Shown here one piece after another: positions 21,931 through 30,281 of a DNA stretch of 64,000 bases. The notes below the pieces were generated by a model, which was given only the letters and a program-made list of their open reading frames with translations, did no database searches and was not told the origin of the DNA. The stretch covers positions 210,022 through 274,021 of the forward strand of contig JAPXOZ010000001.1 of NCBI GenBank assembly GCA_033811195.1, read 5' to 3'. A program made the translations under genes and the position numbers. Position 1 is the stretch's first letter; each line of letters starts with the position of its first letter. This DNA comes from Cacconaster sp033811195 (GTDB taxonomy: Bacteria; Bacteroidota; Bacteroidia; Bacteroidales; UBA932).

Positions 21931-22496
21931 TATACTGTCATTATCTCCTTCTCTTTATCGGCAAGCAAGTCGTCAACATTCTTGGTATAGGTATCGGTCT
22001 CTTTCTGAATGTCAACTTCGGAAACTTTTACCACATCCTCGGGCATCCCCTCTTTTTGGAGCTTCCTAAGTATATCTATACCTTCGCGACGAGCATTGCG
22101 AATGCTGATCTTGGCATTTTCGCCGGCAGTTCTTGCTGTCTTTACCAATTCGCGACGACGCTCCTCTGTCAGAGCAGGCACATTGATACGGATCTGTTCT
22201 CCATTATTCTGTGGAGTAAATCCTATATTGGCATCCATAATGGCCTTTTCAATGGCAGGAATCATCTTTTTATCCCAAGGCTGAATGATAATGGTCTTGG
22301 CATCGGGGGTATTGATGCTGGCTACCTGGGGAACGGGGGTCATCGATCCGTAATAATTGACCATAACTGCGTTGAATACCGCCGGATTGGCCTTGCCTGC
22401 ACGGTAGGTTTTGAGATCTTCGTCCAGAAACTCCACGGCCTCAGCCATCTTTTGACTGGTCGAAGCAATGATTTCTTTTGCTTTCTCTATCATCAT
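21930..22496 (-). CDS. frr: Ribosome recycling factor
   Basis: RRF splits the post-termination ribosome together with EF-G. The 188-residue product shows the family motifs 'LKTYRAGKANPAVFNAVMVNYYG', 'VPQVASINTPDAKTIIIQPWDKK', 'IGFTPQNNGEQIRINVPALTEERRRELVK' and 'ARTAGENAKISIRNARREGID'. Two adjacent ATGs are possible starts. It follows pyrH by 15 nt, the conserved pyrH-frr order of bacteria, and precedes aro with a TAATG overlap. Confidence 0.97.
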   Translation of the reverse strand: MMIEKAKEIIASTSQKMAEAVEFLDEDLKTYRAGKANPAVFNAVMVNYYGSMTPVPQVASINTPDAKTIIIQPWDKKMIPAIEKAIMDANIGFTPQNNGEQIRINVPALTEERRRELVKTARTAGENAKISIRNARREGIDILRKLQKEGMPEDVVKVSEVDIQKETDTYTKNVDDLLADKEKEIMTV

Positions 22497-22511
22497 TATC
22501 AGTTTTGAATA

Positions 22512-23237
22512 TTAAATAATCGTTTTAACATGGTTTGAGACTATCGTGCCCACCTCCTCTCCGGCAACGAGCCGTTTGAGGCCGCCTTCTTCGTTTATGT
22601 TAAAGACAACAACAGGCATATCGTTCTCTCTGCAAAGAGTGAATGCGGTCTGATCCATCACACGAAGATTATCCTCAATAACTTTGTCAAATGTAATGGA
22701 ACGATATCTCACCGCACCCGTATGTTTTTTGGGGTCCTTGTCATAGACTCCATCTACTTTTGTGCCTTTCAAAAGGGCATCCGCGCCAAGTTCGCAGGCT
22801 CTGAGAGCTGCCGCGGAATCAGTAGTAAAGAAAGGGTTGCCTGTACCTCCGGCCACTACAGCCACTCCACCTTCTTCCATATACTCGAGGACCTCGTCAC
22901 GCATATAATACCTCGCCATAGGACGCATCGGCGTGGCGGTGAAAACCTCCGCCTTAAGCCCCGCATTCCTTAACGAAAGGGAGAGTCCTATACTGTTGAT
23001 GACAGTAGCCAGCATACCCATCTGATCTCCTCTAACCCGATCAAATCCGCGTTCCGTGCCGGCCAAACCCCGGAAAATATTACCACCACCGATGACAATG
23101 GCAACCTGTACACCACGGCGTACTACGGAAGCTACAGCCTCGGCATAACGAGCCATCACATCTTCATCGAGTCCTACTCCGTCGGAACCTCCTATGGCCT
23201 CGCCACTAAGTTTCAATAATATCCTGTTGTACTTCAT
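22512..23237 (-). CDS. pyrH: UMP kinase
   Basis: The hexameric bacterial UMP kinase converts UMP to UDP. The 241-residue amino-acid-kinase fold includes 'RILLKLSGEAIGG' at the N-terminus, 'VAIVIGGGNIFRG', 'RGDQMGMLATVINS', 'VVAGGTGNPFFTTDSAAALRA', 'LKGTKVDGVYDKDP' and the final 'VVVFNINEEGGLKRLV'. First gene of the pyrH-frr-aro unit, with a TACTTTTG box 32 nt upstream at 23270-23277, divergent from sdhC. Confidence 0.97.
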   Translation of the reverse strand: MKYNRILLKLSGEAIGGSDGVGLDEDVMARYAEAVASVVRRGVQVAIVIGGGNIFRGLAGTERGFDRVRGDQMGMLATVINSIGLSLSLRNAGLKAEVFTATPMRPMARYYMRDEVLEYMEEGGVAVVAGGTGNPFFTTDSAAALRACELGADALLKGTKVDGVYDKDPKKHTGAVRYRSITFDKVIEDNLRVMDQTAFTLCRENDMPVVVFNINEEGGLKRLVAGEEVGTIVSNHVKTII

Positions 23238-23269
23238 ACAATTGTCTATTGTTTGGTTTTTACAACGAA

Positions 23270-23277
23270 CAAAAGTA
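23270..23277 (-). promoter_or_regulatory. -7 box TACTTTTG of pyrH-frr-aro
   Basis: Minus-strand TAnnTTTG match, 32 nt before the pyrH start codon. Confidence 0.5.
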
Positions 23278-23309
23278 GTTAAATATTATGATTTTTACAA
23301 CTAAAGGTC

Positions 23310-23317
23310 TATATTTG
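23310..23317 (+). promoter_or_regulatory. -7 box TATATTTG of sdhC
   Basis: Plus-strand TAnnTTTG match, 31 nt before the sdhC ATG at 23349. Confidence 0.55.
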
Positions 23318-23348
23318 CGCTCTCAAATTAAGATACAAAAATTGACTT

Positions 23349-24014
23349 ATGGCAAATATATTCACTTCGTCCATCGGAAAAAAGGTTATCATGAGCATCA
23401 GCGGATTGTTCCTGATCCTTTTTCTTCTGCTTCACATGAGCCTCAACTTCACATCCATCTTCAGTGAGGAGACTTTCCGGCAAGTATGTGACTTTATGGC
23501 TCTCCCCATTGTGAGCATTCTGGTACCCCTGCTTGCTTTCGGATTTATAATTCACATCGTGTACGCATTCATTCTCACTCTCAGTAACCTTAGGGCTCGC
23601 GGAGGTTATAACCGTTATGCAGTGCCCAATAAAGCACCCACCGATTCATGGGCTTCACGCAATATGATTGTTCTCGGCATCATCGTGGTTCTGGGTCTTG
23701 TGCTACACCTCACACATTTCTGGGCTGACATGCAGCTGGCAGAGTGGATGGGCAAAGAATCTGCCAACCCCAACGAGCTGATGACTGCCACCTTTGGAAA
23801 TATATGGATTACCATCATTTATCTGATCTGGTTCGCAGCAATCTGGTTTCACCTTACCCACGGTTTCTGGAGCGCATTCCAATCCATAGGTCTGAGCAAT
23901 ACAATATGGTTTAAAAGATTAAAGGTGATTGGCATTGTGATAGTCACCGTGCTTATGGGAGGGTTTGCCCTGACAGCCATTTACGCCTACTTGAAAGCAA
24001 ACGGAATAGTCTAG
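23349..24014 (+). CDS. sdhC: Succinate dehydrogenase/fumarate reductase cytochrome b subunit (type B)
   Basis: The 221-residue product has five hydrophobic helices and the di-haem type B anchor pattern seen in Bacteroidetes. His residues lie in 'LLLHMSLNF', 'FIIHIVYAF', 'LVLHLTHFW' and 'WFHLTHGFWSAFQS'. It anchors the flavoprotein and iron-sulfur subunits to the membrane and passes electrons to or from quinone. Unusually, no flavoprotein (sdhA/frdA) or iron-sulfur (sdhB/frdB) gene follows: the next gene is hemW on the other strand, overlapping by 4 nt. The dehydrogenase subunits must therefore be encoded elsewhere. Confidence 0.92.
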   Translation: MANIFTSSIGKKVIMSISGLFLILFLLLHMSLNFTSIFSEETFRQVCDFMALPIVSILVPLLAFGFIIHIVYAFILTLSNLRARGGYNRYAVPNKAPTDSWASRNMIVLGIIVVLGLVLHLTHFWADMQLAEWMGKESANPNELMTATFGNIWITIIYLIWFAAIWFHLTHGFWSAFQSIGLSNTIWFKRLKVIGIVIVTVLMGGFALTAIYAYLKANGIV

Positions 24015-25135
24015 AGAAAAAGTTGCTGCATTATCCCATCCGAGACAAACAATCTCTCTTTCGGAATGCGGATAATGTCGCCTTCAGATATGATATCTCC
24101 GGTGTTCGTAAGATGTTCGAGCACCGGTTTTATTTTTGCCAGTCTCGAATTCTCAAGAGAGGAGAGAGAGAGGCCGGCAACTTTTCTTAATCCAAGCATT
24201 ATCTGTTCATTGAATTTATCATCCTCCGATAGGATTTCATCGTTTCTTATATTGAGAGAAACATTGCCCTCCATTGCCCCGATATAACTCTTAATATCTG
24301 CAATATTTGAGCAACGGCAGCTGCGACCGTCAAAAGAGTGCGCCGAAGCTCCCAACCCAAGATAGGGCACTCTCTCCCAATACGAGGAGTTGTGAATCGA
24401 TTCTCGTCCGGGAATGGCAAAATTAGAGATCTCATACTGGCGGTAACCTGCCTGCTCAAGCATCTGCTGCAAAATAGAATAGTGTGCAGCGCAAATCTCT
24501 TGAGGGGGCTCGTGGTAGTGGTCGGAATCGGCAAGCAAAGCAAGTTCAGTACCCGGTTCAATGCTCATCTGGTAACAGGAGACATGTTCCGGGGAAAGAG
24601 CAGTAAGCTGTGCAATATTAGCTCTCCATTGCTCATCGGAAAGCCCTTCAAAACCAAAGATCAAATCAAGTGAAATATTGTTAAAACCAGCCTTCCGCGC
24701 CATAATGAAAGCCTTAATTGCCTGAGCAGAAGTATGTCTGCGTCGCATCCAGACAAGATGTTCATCGCAAAAAGACTGAACTCCTATACTTAGTCTGTCG
24801 ACTCCTGCACGACGCCATCCCTCAAGCTTTTGAGGGGTCACGTCATCGGGATTGGCCTCCAGGGTAAACTCATGAAGAATCTTTATTCCAAACACATTGC
24901 GCACTACATCTGCCAGATCTGCGATCTCTTCAGCATCCAAAAGCGAAGGAGTGCCCCCACCCATGTAAATGGTATCGGGGAACACTCCTGCAAAAAAATC
25001 GACTCTTTCCGAAATCTCGGACTTCAGGGCATCCAAATAGCGCCTGCGCTGTACTCTGCCATCAATCTCCGAATAGAAATCGCAATAGAGGCAAAAAGAG
25101 GAACAGAAAGGCAAATGGATATAGATGCCCGCCAT
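24011..25135 (-). CDS. hemW: Radical SAM haem chaperone HemW
   Basis: The 374-residue protein is of the HemN-like radical SAM group. The N-terminal 'YIHLPFCSSFCLYCDFYS' holds CxxxCxxC for the 4Fe-4S cluster, followed by 'YMGGGTPSLL', 'EFTLEANPDDVTPQKLEGWRRAGVDRLSIGVQSF' and the C-terminal HemN domain ('SSYWERVPYLGLGASAHSF'). The extra N-terminal Cys of true oxygen-independent coproporphyrinogen oxidase HemN is absent, which favours HemW (haem delivery) over HemN. It follows the coiled-coil gene by 9 nt. Confidence 0.9.
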   Translation of the reverse strand: MAGIYIHLPFCSSFCLYCDFYSEIDGRVQRRRYLDALKSEISERVDFFAGVFPDTIYMGGGTPSLLDAEEIADLADVVRNVFGIKILHEFTLEANPDDVTPQKLEGWRRAGVDRLSIGVQSFCDEHLVWMRRRHTSAQAIKAFIMARKAGFNNISLDLIFGFEGLSDEQWRANIAQLTALSPEHVSCYQMSIEPGTELALLADSDHYHEPPQEICAAHYSILQQMLEQAGYRQYEISNFAIPGRESIHNSSYWERVPYLGLGASAHSFDGRSCRCSNIADIKSYIGAMEGNVSLNIRNDEILSEDDKFNEQIMLGLRKVAGLSLSSLENSRLAKIKPVLEHLTNTGDIISEGDIIRIPKERLFVSDGIMQQLFL

Positions 25136-25144
25136 GACAGCGCT

Positions 25145-25993
25145 CTACCTCAAGAGCAGATCCGCACTGCCAAGTTTGATCTCTGAAGAGTAAACCTCAA
25201 CATTGTAGATACCCTTCACGAAACCCTGGCCGCTGGCAAAGTAGATGCAAACCTCTACCTCATCGCCCTGGTAATCAACCTCGCGTGAAGCAGAATAAAT
25301 CATCTCCTCACCATCAATTGTAAATATCCTTTGCTGATCGCCGGTCATCAGGATACCATCGGGGCCTTTCACTCTGATATAGATAATCTTGGGGCCCTTC
25401 TCTGCAATAGAGTTCTCGATCAGACTGAGGCAGGTACGTAGCTTCTCCACACGACTGCTGCGGTCTGTCTCCTTATTGGAGGCATTGATAGCCGAAAGTA
25501 CTACACCCCTGGCCTTTACCACTGCACCGGCGGATGCCTTGGCAGATAAAGCCTCTGTAGTGGTTACCAGCTCGTCATACTGCTTACGACTCTCCTCAGC
25601 CTCCTGACGTGCTTCCGTCGCCTGCTGGCGAAGAGCGGTATTAAGGGTGTTGAGAGAATCTATTTGGACGATATAGCCTTTCATGATGGAACGAAGCGTA
25701 CCGAGCTCCTTTTCGTACTGACGAATTTTAGACCTGTTGGTAGCCTCGGTCTTCTGAAGACGCTCGATTAGCTGTCCAACCTTTTCTCTCTCTACATCAA
25801 GCGAGTCGTTGATCGCCTGATTGGTGGAGGTAAGGGTGGCATAATCATTCTGGAGGGCAACCAGTTCAGTGGTAAGATCCTCTTTTTCGAGATTAAGGTC
25901 CTTAACCAATTTGTGTTTGCTTACCCAAACAAATACCAGCACTCCCAGAAGGACTGCTGCCACAACGGATAATGTGATTACAATTTTTTTCAT
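25145..25993 (-). CDS. Membrane-anchored coiled-coil protein of unknown function
   Basis: The 282-residue product has a single N-terminal membrane helix (residues 4-24), a long charged coiled coil (~28-155, with regular heptad Leu/Ile) and a compact beta-rich C-terminal domain ('IIYIRVKGPDGILMTGDQQRIFTIDGEEMIYSASREVDYQGDEVEVCIYF'). The C-terminal part is probably periplasmic. Proteins of this design are common and uncharacterised in Bacteroidetes; I cannot name a function. It is upstream of hemW in one unit and has a promoter box at 26029-26036. Confidence 0.75.
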   Translation of the reverse strand: MKKIVITLSVVAAVLLGVLVFVWVSKHKLVKDLNLEKEDLTTELVALQNDYATLTSTNQAINDSLDVEREKVGQLIERLQKTEATNRSKIRQYEKELGTLRSIMKGYIVQIDSLNTLNTALRQQATEARQEAEESRKQYDELVTTTEALSAKASAGAVVKARGVVLSAINASNKETDRSSRVEKLRTCLSLIENSIAEKGPKIIYIRVKGPDGILMTGDQQRIFTIDGEEMIYSASREVDYQGDEVEVCIYFASGQGFVKGIYNVEVYSSEIKLGSADLLLR

Positions 25994-26028
25994 CGTATAA
26001 CTGTTTTGTGGTTTTCCTTATTATGCTA

Positions 26029-26036
26029 CAAAAATA
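26029..26036 (-). promoter_or_regulatory. -7 box TATTTTTG of the coiled-coil gene and hemW
   Basis: Minus-strand TAnnTTTG match, 35 nt before the start codon. Confidence 0.5.
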
Positions 26037-26060
26037 ATTCCTTTTTTTGAAACATAGTAT

Positions 26061-26068
26061 TAAATTTG
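26061..26068 (+). promoter_or_regulatory. -7 box TAAATTTG of the 26.1 kb membrane protein gene
   Basis: Plus-strand TAnnTTTG match, 39 nt before ATG 26108, close behind the divergent box at 26029. It supports ATG 26108 over the in-frame candidate at 26066, which lies inside the box. Confidence 0.5.
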
Positions 26069-26107
26069 CAGAAAACAGTCAAAACAAATCATTATTTACT
26101 AAACAAT

Positions 26108-26605
26108 ATGGCTATGAAGTATCTTATCCGCTCTATAAAGTACTTAATCTATTTCCTGATTCTATTTTTCATCATAGTGGGTTTACTATTCCTATGGCAG
26201 CATGCCAAGAATCCCGACATTACCTTTTCGGGACTTTTCCGGGAGGGAGCAATGCCTAAACTGGTCATTTTCTTTCTGCTGGTAGCTGCTATATACCCCG
26301 CACTGGGATTTGTCAAAAGAAAATTTCACCTCAACGGTGATTACTCAAAGTATGCGGATACTATCGAAGATACACTCAAGGATGCAGGATACGTAGTAGA
26401 TAAAAAAGATGATGAAAAGATTATTTTCAGACACAGCAAGGCGATGACACGCCTTACCAGAATGTATGAAGATGCCATAAAATTCGATCTGACGCAGGAC
26501 CCTATTGTGGTTGATGGATTTCGTAAGGATGTGGATCGCATACTGCGCGCCATCAGTTACCGCATTACGCGCGGAGAAGAGGAAAATATCTCAAACGAGG
26601 CCTAA
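26108..26605 (+). CDS. Conserved membrane protein of unknown function
   Basis: About 165 residues from ATG 26108 (or 26114). Two hydrophobic helices (about residues 8-32 and 52-70) are followed by a soluble C-terminal domain of ~95 residues with 'YADTIEDTLKDAGYVVDKKDDEKIIFRHSKAMTRLTRMYEDAI' and a closing 'GFRKDVDRILRAISYRI'. This layout is typical of small uncharacterised Bacteroidales membrane proteins. It is 18 nt upstream of the DUF2007 gene and probably co-transcribed with it. No function is assigned. Confidence 0.75.
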   Translation: MAMKYLIRSIKYLIYFLILFFIIVGLLFLWQHAKNPDITFSGLFREGAMPKLVIFFLLVAAIYPALGFVKRKFHLNGDYSKYADTIEDTLKDAGYVVDKKDDEKIIFRHSKAMTRLTRMYEDAIKFDLTQDPIVVDGFRKDVDRILRAISYRITRGEEENISNEA

Positions 26606-26623
26606 TTATAACGAACAGCAAAA

Positions 26624-26836
26624 ATGAAAGAAGTTGCAAGGTACACGGAACCCTATTTGGCTCACATTGCCAAAGGGTTACTTGAAAGCGAAGGTATAAC
26701 CGCAGCGGTTCTGAATGAAAATTCATCACTGCCCGGCCTATGCAATATGTATGACGGGGCTATTAAACTGGTGGTGAATGACGAGGATTATGACCTGGCA
26801 CTTAAAGTGCTGGCAGCCGACTCCAGTTCGGAATAG
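26624..26836 (+). CDS. DUF2007 family protein
   Basis: The 70-residue protein ('VARYTEPYLAHIAKGLLESEGITAAVLNENSSLPG...AIKLVVNDEDYDLALKVL') matches the short DUF2007 domain, a ferredoxin-like fold described as a putative signal-transducing protein, often near membrane proteins. Its last 49 nt overlap, tail to tail, the 3' end of the DUF3109 gene on the other strand. Confidence 0.8.
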   Translation: MKEVARYTEPYLAHIAKGLLESEGITAAVLNENSSLPGLCNMYDGAIKLVVNDEDYDLALKVLAADSSSE

Positions 26837-27378
26837 AACTCCTCACCATACCTGAATATGATGGGATTCCTGAGAAATTTGTATACGGGGATCCCTTCTT
26901 TTCTGCCTTTTTCAAAAGCACAGTCACAGATTGGCCAGCGATGGATGTTTAACGCAGTTAATCCACTTGATAGTTTTGAAACCCTGATGGGATAGAGGCG
27001 ACAGGATATCGGCTTTGCGAAATCGCACCTTCCGGCACAAAATGCCCTCTCTATGGCACAAAAGCAGTTAGCGCCCTCAAATCTAGTATAGACGCACTCC
27101 TCTCTGTCACCGATAAGCGGTGTTACCAGATCACCATCCATATCTATCTCTGAAAAACCCTTCTTCTCTACCTGAGTACGTCCTTCAGCACTCATCCAGG
27201 CTGAATAGTTCGGGTATTCCGCTTTTAGAATATCAACTTCCGTCTCCTCCAAAGGTGCGCCGCTATCGCCCACAATACAGCAAATACCTCCGCATTTTTC
27301 GTAATCACAACTAAAATATTCGGTGAGGATTTCTGAAGAGACAAGTATGTCGCCTATCCGTATTATTGAAGGGTACAT
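26788..27378 (-). CDS. DUF3109 family cysteine-rich protein
   Basis: The 196-residue product has a Cys-rich N-terminus ('CDYEKCGGICCIVGDSGAPL'), 'CVYTRFEGANCFCAIERAFCAGRCDFAKPISCRLYPIRV' and 'HRWPICDCAF', the conserved DUF3109 arrangement in Bacteroidetes. It probably binds zinc or an iron-sulfur cluster like the YkgJ CxxCxxCC group. The function is unknown. It has its own promoter box at 27392-27399, divergent from the TPR gene. Confidence 0.85.
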   Translation of the reverse strand: MYPSIIRIGDILVSSEILTEYFSCDYEKCGGICCIVGDSGAPLEETEVDILKAEYPNYSAWMSAEGRTQVEKKGFSEIDMDGDLVTPLIGDREECVYTRFEGANCFCAIERAFCAGRCDFAKPISCRLYPIRVSKLSSGLTALNIHRWPICDCAFEKGRKEGIPVYKFLRNPIIFRYGEEFYSELESAASTLSARS

Positions 27379-27391
27379 TTTATTTTTTTTG

Positions 27392-27399
27392 CAAAAATA
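27392..27399 (-). promoter_or_regulatory. -7 box TATTTTTG of the DUF3109 gene
   Basis: Minus-strand TAnnTTTG match, 13 nt before the start codon; implies a very short 5' leader. Confidence 0.5.
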
Positions 27400-27411
27400 A
27401 AGATAAGTTTC

Positions 27412-27419
27412 TAATTTTG
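27412..27419 (+). promoter_or_regulatory. -7 box TAATTTTG of the TPR-U32-holB-ricT operon
   Basis: Plus-strand TAnnTTTG match, 53 nt before the TPR gene start; likely promoter of the six-gene plus-strand run to 33882. Confidence 0.5.
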
Positions 27420-27472
27420 GCCGGATTTATGCAAGAAGCATTAGTAATACGAATTTTAATTACTAGATAAAT

Positions 27473-28432
27473 ATGATGAAAAAGATTTTGGTTACTATTT
27501 TTGTTGCCCTCTTTACAATGGGCATTTCAATGGCTCAGGACCTTGGTCAGGCAACAGAACTTTTCAACAACGCAGGTATGACACTTCAGGAAGGCAACGA
27601 GAGTGCCGCTTTGGATCTTTTCCAGAAGGCTATGGATATGGCCTTGCAACTTGGCGAAGAGGGTACCGCAATCGTTACTGAATGTAAAACAGTTATTCCG
27701 CAGCTTATGCTGAAACTCGGCAAAGATATGATTAGAGATGGTAATATCGACGACGCCATAGTAAAGATCAAAAAGGCCGCCGAAAAAGCCACCGAATATG
27801 AAAACGAAGGTGTACTCCTTGAGGCAAACGACCTTCTCGGCCAACTCAAGATCAATCAACTGATGGGAGTTGCCAACGATCTGCTCACTGCGAGAGAATA
27901 TGCTGAGGCTTATGAGGCATACAAAGATGTAATAGCATTAGATCCCAATAATGCCAACGCATATTTCCGTATGGGACAAGCTGCCAACGCGGCCGATAAT
28001 ACTGACGCTGCAGAAGAAGCCTTCCTCAAGGCAAAAGAGCTTGATGAGAGCATTGCAGATAATGTTGACAGACAGCTTTCAACCGTATTTATTAAGAAGG
28101 CTGTTGCCTGCCAGAGAGCAAAAGACCTCAAAGGTGCTATGGAGAATGCTCAGAAGTCCATCGAGTTTGGTGATAACGCCAACGCTCAGAAGATTGTCGG
28201 TCTCTCAGCTCTCGGTCTGAAGCAAAATGCTGTAGCAGCAGAGGCACTCAAGGCATATCTTGCAATGAGCCCCGATGCAAGAGACAGAGTTCAGATCGTC
28301 TATCAGCTTGGAACAGCCCTAATCGGTGCCGGCCAGACCGGAGAAGCTTGCGGTTACTTCAAGGAAATTGCACAGGATCCCAAATGGGGTGAAGCTGCAA
28401 GATATCAGATAACCGTCCTTAAATGCAAATAG
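27473..28432 (+). CDS. Exported tetratricopeptide-repeat protein
   Basis: The 319-residue protein has a signal peptide (MMKKILVTIFVALFTMGISMAQ, cleavage near residue 22) and then repeated TPR helices. A clear example is 'AREYAEAYEAYKDVIALDPNNANAYFRMGQAANAADNTDAAEEAFLKAKELD'. It is likely a periplasmic scaffold for protein interactions; the partner is unknown. Its final codons overlap the start of the U32 gene by 10 nt, so the two are translationally coupled. Confidence 0.8.
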   Translation: MMKKILVTIFVALFTMGISMAQDLGQATELFNNAGMTLQEGNESAALDLFQKAMDMALQLGEEGTAIVTECKTVIPQLMLKLGKDMIRDGNIDDAIVKIKKAAEKATEYENEGVLLEANDLLGQLKINQLMGVANDLLTAREYAEAYEAYKDVIALDPNNANAYFRMGQAANAADNTDAAEEAFLKAKELDESIADNVDRQLSTVFIKKAVACQRAKDLKGAMENAQKSIEFGDNANAQKIVGLSALGLKQNAVAAEALKAYLAMSPDARDRVQIVYQLGTALIGAGQTGEACGYFKEIAQDPKWGEAARYQITVLKCK

Positions 28433-30258
28433 AGCTTGAGCTTCTCGCTCCGGCGCGTAATAAAAGTATCGGCATTGCAGCGATAGACTGTGGTGCCGAT
28501 GCTGTATATATAGCAGGCCCCTCTTTCGGGGCCAGAGAGGCTGCAGGCAACCCTGTTTCGGATATACAAGAACTTGCGGACTATGCACATAGATACTCCG
28601 CGAAGGTCTATGCGGTAGTCAATACTATTATCTATGATGATGAACTTGAAGCTGTCCAAAAACTCCTTTGGGAACTTTACAATGCCGGTGTAGATGCCTT
28701 CATAGTGCAGGACCTGGGCATTTTCCGAATGAAGAGACCTCCCCTGCCTCTTTTTGCCTCCACCCAAACACACATAAGAACCCCGCAACAAGCTCAATTC
28801 CTCTCCTCTCTCGGTTTTAAAAGGCTGATCCTGGAACGCCAGCTCTCACTTGCACACATTAAGGAAATAAGACGTATCACAACTTGCGACCTTGAATTTT
28901 TTATCCATGGAGCAATTTGTGTTTCTTACAGTGGACAGTGCTATCTGAGTCAACATCTTGCCGGCCGTAGCGCCAACCGCGGAGCCTGCATCCAGGCCTG
29001 CAGGTCAGACTACGATCTGGTGGACAGCAATGGCAAGGTACTTGTCAGAAAAAGACCGCTGCTCTCACTAAAGGATTTGAACCTAAGTGCGCATATCCCC
29101 GCACTGATTGAGGCAGGCATTACCTCCTTTAAAATTGAAGGAAGGCTCAAGAACGCCTCTTACGTAAAGAATGTAGTGAAGGAGTATCGCCACATAATCG
29201 ACGAATTTATCAACAGCAATCCGCAATACTGCAAAGCATCTACAGGTGAAATTCGCGGAGGATTTACCCCGGACATGGAAGCCACTTTCAATCGTGGCTA
29301 CACTTCCTGTTTCATTGATGGGAGAAGGGATCTCTGGGCTTCTTCTGACGGAGCTAAATCTATGGGAGAGTACCTGGGAGAGATTGAATCCGTCAAAGGC
29401 AATTGGATTACCATCTCCCACGACAAAGAGCTCAAGAATGGTGACGGGTTGGCGGTTGTTTCCCCTTCGGGAGAAATCACCGGATTTCGGGCGGATGTGT
29501 GCGAAGGTAACCGTGTGCGCATCAAAGAGACATCCGCATTGACCAAAGGTATGAAGGTCTACCGCAATCTCAATACTGCTTTCGAGAAAGAGTTGGAGAA
29601 TAATATGCCTAAACGATTGATTGAGGCTACCATCAACTACAGTTCTAAAGCAGGAGTAACTACCTTCGAGGCTGTCAGCTGCCGCGACAAGGCGACTTTC
29701 ACTTTTGAGGACGATAATCCTCAGGCAGAAAAACCGGAACAAGCTCTGGAAACTCTTTCAAGGCAGTTAAGCAAAAATTCCGGGCAATATATTTTTAAGC
29801 TCGGAAATGTGGGTTTTGACATCATACGATTTTATCCAACTTCTGTGCTCAATGGCATCAGACGCCAACTTGCAGAGGCACTTAAAGAGGCTGCTTTACG
29901 CAGAATGGAAGAGAGCAGAAGGATACCGGCTGATGATATGGTTACTCAAGCGGCAGCCAAATATCCCGAAGAACATCTGAGCTATCTGGCCAATTGTTCC
30001 AACCATCTCAGCAGGGAGCTCTATTTGAAGTGTGGAGTACAATTGGTGGATCAGGCTTACGAAATTGAAGCTCCGGAAGGAGTGCAAGTAATGCGAACAA
30101 AGTATTGTATCAAATATGAACTCGGACTCTGCCACAAACATCCGAATGGCAGAAAAAATGTTGCTACTTTCAGGGAACCCCTCTATCTGGCTAACAGGAA
30201 TTACAAATTGAGATTGGAGTTTGATTGCAAAAGTTGCGAAATGATTGTAAATTTGTAG
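28423..30258 (+). CDS. Peptidase U32 family protein (RlhA/TrhP-like hydroxylase)
   Basis: The 611-residue product carries the U32 signature 'EFFIHGAICVSYSGQCYLS', an N-terminal barrel ('LLAPARNKSIGIAAIDCGADAVYIAG', 'NTIIYDDEL'), a Cys cluster ('RGACIQACRSDY') and C-terminal Cys residues ('CIKYELGLCHKH', 'CKSCEMIV'). Characterised members of this family hydroxylate RNA (RlhA on 23S rRNA, TrhP on tRNA), although the name comes from a collagenase. The length, with an extra C-terminal region, fits the RlhA-type longer forms. It overlaps the TPR gene and is followed 23 nt later by holB. Confidence 0.9.
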   Translation: MQIELELLAPARNKSIGIAAIDCGADAVYIAGPSFGAREAAGNPVSDIQELADYAHRYSAKVYAVVNTIIYDDELEAVQKLLWELYNAGVDAFIVQDLGIFRMKRPPLPLFASTQTHIRTPQQAQFLSSLGFKRLILERQLSLAHIKEIRRITTCDLEFFIHGAICVSYSGQCYLSQHLAGRSANRGACIQACRSDYDLVDSNGKVLVRKRPLLSLKDLNLSAHIPALIEAGITSFKIEGRLKNASYVKNVVKEYRHIIDEFINSNPQYCKASTGEIRGGFTPDMEATFNRGYTSCFIDGRRDLWASSDGAKSMGEYLGEIESVKGNWITISHDKELKNGDGLAVVSPSGEITGFRADVCEGNRVRIKETSALTKGMKVYRNLNTAFEKELENNMPKRLIEATINYSSKAGVTTFEAVSCRDKATFTFEDDNPQAEKPEQALETLSRQLSKNSGQYIFKLGNVGFDIIRFYPTSVLNGIRRQLAEALKEAALRRMEESRRIPADDMVTQAAAKYPEEHLSYLANCSNHLSRELYLKCGVQLVDQAYEIEAPEGVQVMRTKYCIKYELGLCHKHPNGRKNVATFREPLYLANRNYKLRLEFDCKSCEMIVNL

Positions 30259-30281
30259 TTTAGACCAACAAGAGACGCAGA

